From contig CAZTMB010000030.1 in the NCBI GenBank assembly GCA_964614695.1, forward strand, positions 1 to 28,637: a stretch of DNA of 28,637 nucleotides. The letters are read 5' to 3'. This DNA is from VGXO01 sp964614695. GTDB taxonomy: Bacteria; Planctomycetota; Phycisphaerae; Phycisphaerales; SM1A02. A model generated the notes under the pieces. That model worked only from the letters and a program-made list of their open reading frames with translations. It was not told the origin of the DNA and did not search any database. The translations under genes were made by a program, and so were the position numbers. Of the stretch, positions 24,536-28,637 are shown in pieces (within the stretch, counting starts at the first letter, position 1; each line of letters opens with the position of its first letter).

Positions 24536-24892
24536 ATGACTTCGCTTCGATCCTGTGATGCGATCGACGATCCCGCCGCGCGCGAAGAGGTGCTTCGACG
24601 TCAGGTCGGGCGTTGGCGGCTCGCCGCTTGCTGCCTCGTGAGCCTGCTCGCGGGGATCGGCGGCACGATCGGGGCCACCTCGAGCCCCTCGACGCAGGCG
24701 CCCTCGGCCGGCGGAGCGCCGGCCGCAGGCCAGGATGCTTCGCCGAAGCTGGTTGCCGTGGTCCTCGATCCGAGCCGAAGCTCCGGTCGTTGGAGCTCGA
24801 CGATGCTCGCCCTCGACAGCTTCGGCCGCATCTGGTCGCTCGACACCTCTCGAGCGACCTCTCGGTGGATGCCGTTCCAGTACAGCCCCTGA
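24536..24892 (+). CDS. Small single-pass membrane or secreted protein of unknown function
   Basis: A 118-residue protein I do not recognise. Residues 1-28 are charged and cytoplasmic-like, 29-48 form one hydrophobic segment ('LAACCLVSLLAGIGGTIGA') suited to a signal anchor, and 49-68 are a Ser/Ala/Pro/Gly linker. The C-terminal ~45 residues form a compact block: 'KLVAVVLDPSRSSGRWSSTM' in sense, then 'LALDSFGRIWSLDTSRATSRW'. The ATG has CAGGAGA 5-6 nt upstream. It lies 59 nt after rpiB and before a strong terminator, so it could be the last gene of the tkt-rpiB transcript. The 'DSFGRIWSLD' ending looks like one beta-propeller blade, but no full domain is present. Confidence 0.7.
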   Translation: MTSLRSCDAIDDPAAREEVLRRQVGRWRLAACCLVSLLAGIGGTIGATSSPSTQAPSAGGAPAAGQDASPKLVAVVLDPSRSSGRWSSTMLALDSFGRIWSLDTSRATSRWMPFQYSP

Positions 24893-24960
24893 CCGAGCCG
24901 CTCGGTTCGTGACCGACGGCGGCTCGCGACGTCGCGCGGCGAAGTCCCCTTCACGACGAA

Positions 24961-24990
24961 AGGCCCGAGCCGTGCGGCTCGGGCCTCGTC
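24961..24990. terminator. Bidirectional terminator between convergent genes
   Basis: AGGCCCGAGCCG (24961-24972) pairs perfectly with CGGCTCGGGCCT (24975-24986). It lies between the convergent stops of the small membrane protein (24892) and the FKBP gene (25018). Flanking tails (CGTCTTGGG to the right, TTCGTCGTG on the minus strand to the left) are weakly T-rich. The stem is strong and positioned to serve both directions. Confidence 0.65.
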
Positions 24991-25017
24991 TTGGGTCGAT
25001 CAGCACGACTCGTCGCG

Positions 25018-25863
25018 TCAGTCCGCGACTTCGATCAGCTCGACGTCGAAGACGAGCGTCGCGTTCGGCGGGATCACCGGCGGACGGCCGCGGGGGCCGT
25101 AGGCGATCTCGGCGGGGATGATCAGCTTGCGCTTGCCGCCGACCTTCATCGAGCCGACGCCTTCGGTCCAGCCCTTGATCACCTGGCCGAGGCCGAAGCT
25201 CGTGGGCTCGCCGCGATCGACGCTCGAGTCGAACTTGGTGCCGTCGAGGAGATAGCCCGTGTAGTGGACGGTCACGCGGCTCTGCGGGCCCGCGGGCATG
25301 ACGCCCTCGCCTTCCTCGAGTTCGATCCACTTGAGGCCCGAATCGCTCTCGAGGATCTCGCCCGAGGCCATCGCGCCGGGGAAGCGCCCACGCATCGACT
25401 CGGAGACCAGCGAGCCGTCCGTCGCGTTCATGACCAGAGTATGGATGACGTGGTCGTGATAGACCGTGACGCTCATCGTCGGCGGCTCTGAGGAGGGATC
25501 GAGCGACACGCGCTCGATGACGCCAGGGACCTTCGAGTACGCAAGGCGAATGCCCTCGGCGAGGGTCATCTTCGCGCCGACGCAGGCGCCGGTGGCGCCA
25601 TCGACCATGACGCGCCGGAGCATCCCGCCCGAGGCGACCATGACCTCGTAGCTCACCGCGTCGCCGGCGATCGAGGCCGAGGCGGCGACCGCCGTGCCGC
25701 CGGCGTACTTCTCGGCCTCCGCGATCGCCTGATCCATGGTGACGCGGGCGGCGGTGAGGGCCTGCTCGATCTCGGCGGGCTCGGGCGGAATCGTCGCGAA
25801 GTCGGGAGGCATGGCGATGGCGCCCGACAAGGCGAGGGCGGCGAGGGAGGTCGGTTCGATCAT
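25018..25863 (-). CDS. FKBP-type peptidyl-prolyl isomerase with two PepSY-like repeats
   Basis: A 281-residue protein. The C-terminal ~110 residues (168-279) are a full FKBP domain: 'VTVHYTGYLLDGTKFDSS', 'FGLGQVIKGWTEGVGSMKVG', 'RKLIIPAEIAYGPRG', 'IPPNATLVFDVELIEV'. The key FKBP aromatic and Asp positions are present, so it should isomerise X-Pro bonds during folding. Residues ~34-92 and ~97-155 are two PepSY-like repeats ('MDQAIAEAEKYAGGTAVAAS... VDGATGACVGAK'; 'LAEGIRLAYSKVPGVIERVS... NATDGSLVSE'), a module usually found in secreted protease propeptides and membrane proteins. The N-terminus 'TSLAALALSGAIA' looks like a signal peptide, so an exported foldase is likely. The ATG has AAGGAG 6 nt upstream. 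The domain combination is unusual. Confidence 0.88.
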   Translation of the reverse strand: MIEPTSLAALALSGAIAMPPDFATIPPEPAEIEQALTAARVTMDQAIAEAEKYAGGTAVAASASIAGDAVSYEVMVASGGMLRRVMVDGATGACVGAKMTLAEGIRLAYSKVPGVIERVSLDPSSEPPTMSVTVYHDHVIHTLVMNATDGSLVSESMRGRFPGAMASGEILESDSGLKWIELEEGEGVMPAGPQSRVTVHYTGYLLDGTKFDSSVDRGEPTSFGLGQVIKGWTEGVGSMKVGGKRKLIIPAEIAYGPRGRPPVIPPNATLVFDVELIEVAD

Positions 25864-25982
25864 GGATGCTCCTTGGGATGGGGCCGGTGCAGGTCGATCG
25901 CTTGGCGGCAAACGAACAGGAATCTCCGTCAAGCGAGGGCGAAATCGTATCGGCATCGCGACGCGGATCCTCTGCGGACCGC

Positions 25983-25988
25983 TAGCAT
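25983..25988 (+). promoter_or_regulatory. -10-like box directly before the 25995 lipoprotein start
   Basis: TAGCAT ends 6 nt before the ATG at 25995, so a transcript starting at the usual distance would begin at or next to the A of the ATG, that is, leaderless. No Shine-Dalgarno precedes this ATG, which agrees. The same TAGCAT precedes tkt. No -35 is evident. Confidence 0.3.
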
Positions 25989-25994
25989 TTCAAG

Positions 25995-26270
25995 ATGCCT
26001 GCGGATCGCTTCACCAGTGGCGTTCGTGTCGCAATCTCGCGAACCCTGCTCGCGACGATGCTTGCTGGATCGCTCCTCGCCGGCTGCACCGAGTACGAGG
26101 ACGACCCCACCCGCGAGGAGCCGAGCAGCCCGCCGCCGCAGGGCACGCCCGCGTACTCCGACCCGACGCCCGGATCGACGAGCGCTCGGACCACGAAGCA
26201 GGCCTACGACCGACTCGAGCAGCGGATCGCCGACTATCAGCAGAAGGTGATCGACGAAGCCGAGAAGTAG
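25995..26270 (+). CDS. Small lipoprotein of unknown function
   Basis: A 91-residue predicted lipoprotein. The signal region 'VAISRTLLATMLAGSLLAGC' ends in lipobox L-A-G-C with the acylated Cys at residue 31. A Pro/Ser/Thr-rich, acidic linker (32-63) follows, then a C-terminal helical segment 'TKQAYDRLEQRIADYQQKV' with coiled-coil-like heptads. The shape, lipid anchor plus flexible linker plus short helix, resembles Lpp-like or small structural envelope lipoproteins, but there is no clear family match. No Shine-Dalgarno is seen; a -10-like TAGCAT lies immediately upstream. It is divergent from the FKBP gene (131 nt between starts). Confidence 0.7.
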   Translation: MPADRFTSGVRVAISRTLLATMLAGSLLAGCTEYEDDPTREEPSSPPPQGTPAYSDPTPGSTSARTTKQAYDRLEQRIADYQQKVIDEAEK

Positions 26271-26498
26271 ACCGGTCGTCCGGCCCCTCTCGCGGGCTTC
26301 GACTCGAGTATGGAGTTCGAGGGGGACTGCTCGATCGCCGCGCGCGGCTCCCGATCGATCCATCCCGCCACCGGCTGAATCTGCGGCCTTGCATCGAGCG
26401 ATTGACTCCGCTGCCACCCTGCTCGGTCGCATCGAATGCTCGTCGGCGAGTCCGTCGAGGCCTTGCCGAGTCTTCCCGAACCCTATCGCGAGTCGCCC

Positions 26499-27167
26499 AT
26501 GATCGCTCCATCCTCCTGCTGCTGCGACGACCTTCACGACCTCGAGACACCGATCGAGCAGGAGTCGCCTGCCGCCGACGCGAGGCCGTTCGACCAGGCT
26601 CGGATCGAGCGGGCGGTGCGGGAGATCCTCTTTGCGATCGGCGAGGACCCGGATCGCGAAGGGCTTCTCGAGACGCCTCGTCGCGTCGCGCGTGCCTACC
26701 GCGAGGTCTTCGCGGGACTCCGGCAGTCGCCCGCGGACCATCTGGGTCGCGTCTTCGAGCAGGCTGCAGAGGAGCCGATCGCCGTCAGCAACATCGGATT
26801 CTTCAGCGTCTGCGAGCATCATCTGCTGCCGTTTCACGGGCAGGCTCACATTGCGTACCTGCCGGGCAACGGCAAGGTGGTCGGACTGTCGAAGCTCGCT
26901 CGCACCGTCGAGGTCTTCGCACGCCGCCCGCAGCTTCAGGAGCGGCTGACCGAGCAGATCGCCGAAGCGGTCCACGAGCATCTGCAGCCGATGGGCTGCG
27001 TGGTCATGGTCGAAGCGGAGCATCTCTGCATGCGGATGCGGGGCGTGCGGGCCGCGGAGGCCCGCATGACGACCACCGCGCGACGCGGCATCTACCGCAG
27101 CGACAGCGCCCTCGGCCGCGAGGCCCTCGAGATGCTTCGGGCCGCCGCGAACCGACCTCGCGGTTGA
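26499..27167 (+). CDS. folE: GTP cyclohydrolase I
   Basis: Zinc enzyme that converts GTP to 7,8-dihydroneopterin triphosphate, the first step of tetrahydrofolate and other pterin pathways. It shows the family core: 'LETPRRVARAYREVFAG', 'SNIGFFSVCEHHLLPFHGQAHIAYLPGNGKVVGLSKLAR', and 'HLCMRMRGVR'. Zinc ligands are C105 and H108 (in CEHH) and C177. With the ATG at 26499 the product is 222 residues, close to the usual ~190-225. An in-frame ATG at 26436 would add 21 residues. Neither start has a convincing ribosome-binding site, so the call is tentative. The N-terminal tail carries three adjacent cysteines ('SSCCCDD') of no known role. Confidence 0.93.
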   Translation: MIAPSSCCCDDLHDLETPIEQESPAADARPFDQARIERAVREILFAIGEDPDREGLLETPRRVARAYREVFAGLRQSPADHLGRVFEQAAEEPIAVSNIGFFSVCEHHLLPFHGQAHIAYLPGNGKVVGLSKLARTVEVFARRPQLQERLTEQIAEAVHEHLQPMGCVVMVEAEHLCMRMRGVRAAEARMTTTARRGIYRSDSALGREALEMLRAAANRPRG

Positions 27168-27483
27168 GGCGGGGACTGAAGCGTCTACCTCAAGTTGTCG
27201 GCGTGCGCTGCAAGATCGTCGCTGAATCGAGCGTGTTTCTTCGCAGCGCCGCAGCGCGCTCGACGGTTGCGGAATCGGCGGACATGCACCATTTCGTCGC
27301 GTGGCGGTGGCTCATCGCCTGGAGGCGAAGCCTCGGGGCCCGGGCGTTTGGGGTGGATTCTCGACCCGTCGTCCCCGGCCTTGACGGAAGAGCGTGACAC
27401 ACTCCTGCCGAGAAGAAACTCGTGATCTTCGCGGTCGGTTCGAGCAAGTGATCGATCCCTGCCCGCGGCTTGGAGTCTTGGAC
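27168..27483. other. Intergenic region before the metalloprotease gene
   Basis: These 316 nt show no protein-like open frame. A GC-rich patch at about 27330-27350 (GGGGCCCGGGCG) can fold locally but has no T-run. The only supported element is GGAG at 27472-27475, 8 nt before the GTG start of the next gene. A promoter is expected but not identified; TTGACG at 27381-27386 has no good partner -10. Confidence 0.4.
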
Positions 27484-28637
27484 GTGAGCCTGAACCTTCG
27501 CCCCTTCGCCAGCGTCTTCACTTCGATCCTCTTTGCGAGCACGGTCGCGATCGCCGCGCCGCCTGCTTCCACGCCGGTGTTGGAGCCGCCGGTCGTTCGC
27601 CCGTTCGAGCGGACGCTTCGGTTCGATGCGCTCTCGGTCGACGCGCAGCCCATCTCGGTCGACGAGATGGAACTGCATCGCATGACGGCGCCGGGCGGTT
27701 CGCGACTCGAAGGCTTTCCGCTCGGGCTTGCCGGCGACGCGGATCTGCTCGTCGCGCCGATCTCGGTGATGCCGCGCTCCGCAAGGTCGATCGTCGTCGG
27801 CGACGACGGACGAGAGCGCAACGTGCCGCGGCTCGCCCGCATGTGGCGAGGCACGGTGGAGGGCGATCCGGAGTCGAGCGTCTTCATCTCCGACTCGCCC
27901 GCCGGCCTCTTCGGCTGGGTTCTCACCGATGGCCGTGAGTACGTGATCTCGAGCGGCGATCCCAAGGGCGAGCGCGTGCCGGTCGTCTACGACCTGCAGG
28001 GCCCCGCTGGCGAACACATCGTCTGGACGCCTTGGCAGTGCGGCTTCGACGAGATCGAGCAGCCGATGCGCGACGCGATGGGCGATCCGCCGCAGGGCGG
28101 CCTCGCCGGCGACGTCTGCCGGACCGTCGAGCTGGCCGTCGATACCGATCAGGAGTTCCTGGCGCTCTTCAACGGAAGCACCGCGCAGGCGCAGGCGTAC
28201 CTCGAGACGCTCGTCGGCGCGACGAGCGAGATCTACCGCCGCGACACCGGCGTCCAGTTCTCCCTCGTCTACACGCGGCTCTGGGAGACCACCGATCCGT
28301 GGACCTCGACGAGCACCTCGAACCAACTGACCCAGTTCCGCAACTACTGGATCTCCAACATGGGCTCGGTGTCGCGGGATCTGGCCCACCTCGTCTCGGG
28401 CCGAAGTCTCGGCGGCGGCATCGCGTATGTGAGCGCCGCGTGCAGCGCCTACGGCTACGCGGTCTCCGCCAACTTCGACGGCTTCTTCCCGACGCCGCTC
28501 GTCGATCACAGTTCGCAGAACTGGGACATCATCGTCTTCGCGCATGAACTCGGCCACAACCTCGGCACCCTCCACACGCACGACATCGACCAGTACAACC
28601 CGGTGATCGACGGTTGCGGCCTCGGCGACTGCAGCAG
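27484..28637 (+). CDS. Secreted metzincin metalloprotease (reprolysin/M12B-like), 5' part
   Basis: The gene runs off the right end; 384 residues are visible. GTG 27484 has GGAG 8 nt upstream. Residues 1-26 ('NLRPFASVFTSILFASTVAIAAP') are a clear signal peptide. A propeptide-like beta-rich region (~30-190) follows, with 'RNVPRLARMWRGTVEGDPESSVFISDS' in sense, typical of reprolysin propeptides. The catalytic domain from ~205 ends in the visible zinc motif HExxHxxGxxH: H354-E355-L-G-H358-N-L-G-T-L-H364. Paired cysteines follow ('CGLGDCSS'). The Met-turn and C-terminus are outside the window. It is probably an extracellular protease; C-terminal sorting or repeat domains are common in such planctomycete proteins but cannot be seen here. 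Confidence 0.9.
   Translation, partial: MSLNLRPFASVFTSILFASTVAIAAPPASTPVLEPPVVRPFERTLRFDALSVDAQPISVDEMELHRMTAPGGSRLEGFPLGLAGDADLLVAPISVMPRSARSIVVGDDGRERNVPRLARMWRGTVEGDPESSVFISDSPAGLFGWVLTDGREYVISSGDPKGERVPVVYDLQGPAGEHIVWTPWQCGFDEIEQPMRDAMGDPPQGGLAGDVCRTVELAVDTDQEFLALFNGSTAQAQAYLETLVGATSEIYRRDTGVQFSLVYTRLWETTDPWTSTSTSNQLTQFRNYWISNMGSVSRDLAHLVSGRSLGGGIAYVSAACSAYGYAVSANFDGFFPTPLVDHSSQNWDIIVFAHELGHNLGTLHTHDIDQYNPVIDGCGLGDCS

Overview
The window is about 28.6 kb of GC-rich bacterial chromosome, densely packed with genes on both strands. It opens with the 3' end of a 16S rRNA gene. The variant 'GTTCCTGAGCC' just before the universal 'TTGTACACACCGCCCG' stretch, the absence of any tRNA or 23S gene behind the 16S, a strong terminator about 135 nt downstream, and the gene content (LL-diaminopimelate aminotransferase, DUF4139, DUF481, secreted tricorn-like S41 protease, large secreted metzincin) together point to Planctomycetota, probably the Phycisphaerae side. 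That placement is inference; it rests on no database comparison. I see no insertion sequence, prophage, CRISPR array or other mobile DNA. This is mostly core chromosome with some lineage-specific envelope genes.

Layout. (1) 1-937: 16S rRNA end, hairpins and a terminator, then a small H-NS-type nucleoid protein. (2) 1376-3736: secreted DUF4139 protein followed by rsmA/ksgA. (3) 3791-6231, minus strand: LL-diaminopimelate aminotransferase (dapL) behind a phospholipid-N-methyltransferase-like enzyme, and a small uncharacterised protein. (4) 6410-10947: a 1,194-residue tricorn-like protease and a lipoprotein. (5) 10990-15273, minus strand: tRNA-Lys(UUU), then a SNF2-family ATPase whose stop overlaps the start of a SWIM zinc-finger protein. 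(6) 15654-17448: XerC/D recombinase and a solitary beta-type DNA methyltransferase. (7) 17449-21472, minus strand: DUF481 outer-membrane-type protein, mscL, the overlapping purE-purK pair, and a repeat-rich lipoprotein carrying a recurrent YHFHFY motif. (8) 21787-24892: transketolase, rpiB and a small single-pass membrane protein. (9) 25018-25863, minus strand: an FKBP peptidyl-prolyl isomerase with two PepSY-like repeats. (10) 25995-28637: a tiny lipoprotein, folE, and the 5' part of a secreted HExxHxxGxxH metalloprotease cut by the window end.

How the genes work together. Several pairs are functional neighbours: tkt with rpiB (non-oxidative pentose phosphate pathway), purE with purK (two consecutive purine steps, 4-nt overlap), SNF2 with SWIM (4-nt overlap), and mscL with DUF481 (envelope). 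The remaining order looks like ordinary housekeeping. The items most worth a second look are the PepSY-PepSY-FKBP fusion, the YHFHFY-repeat lipoprotein, the H-NS-type protein outside its usual phyla, the SNF2/SWIM couple, and a marked excess of GATC beside an orphan DNA methyltransferase.
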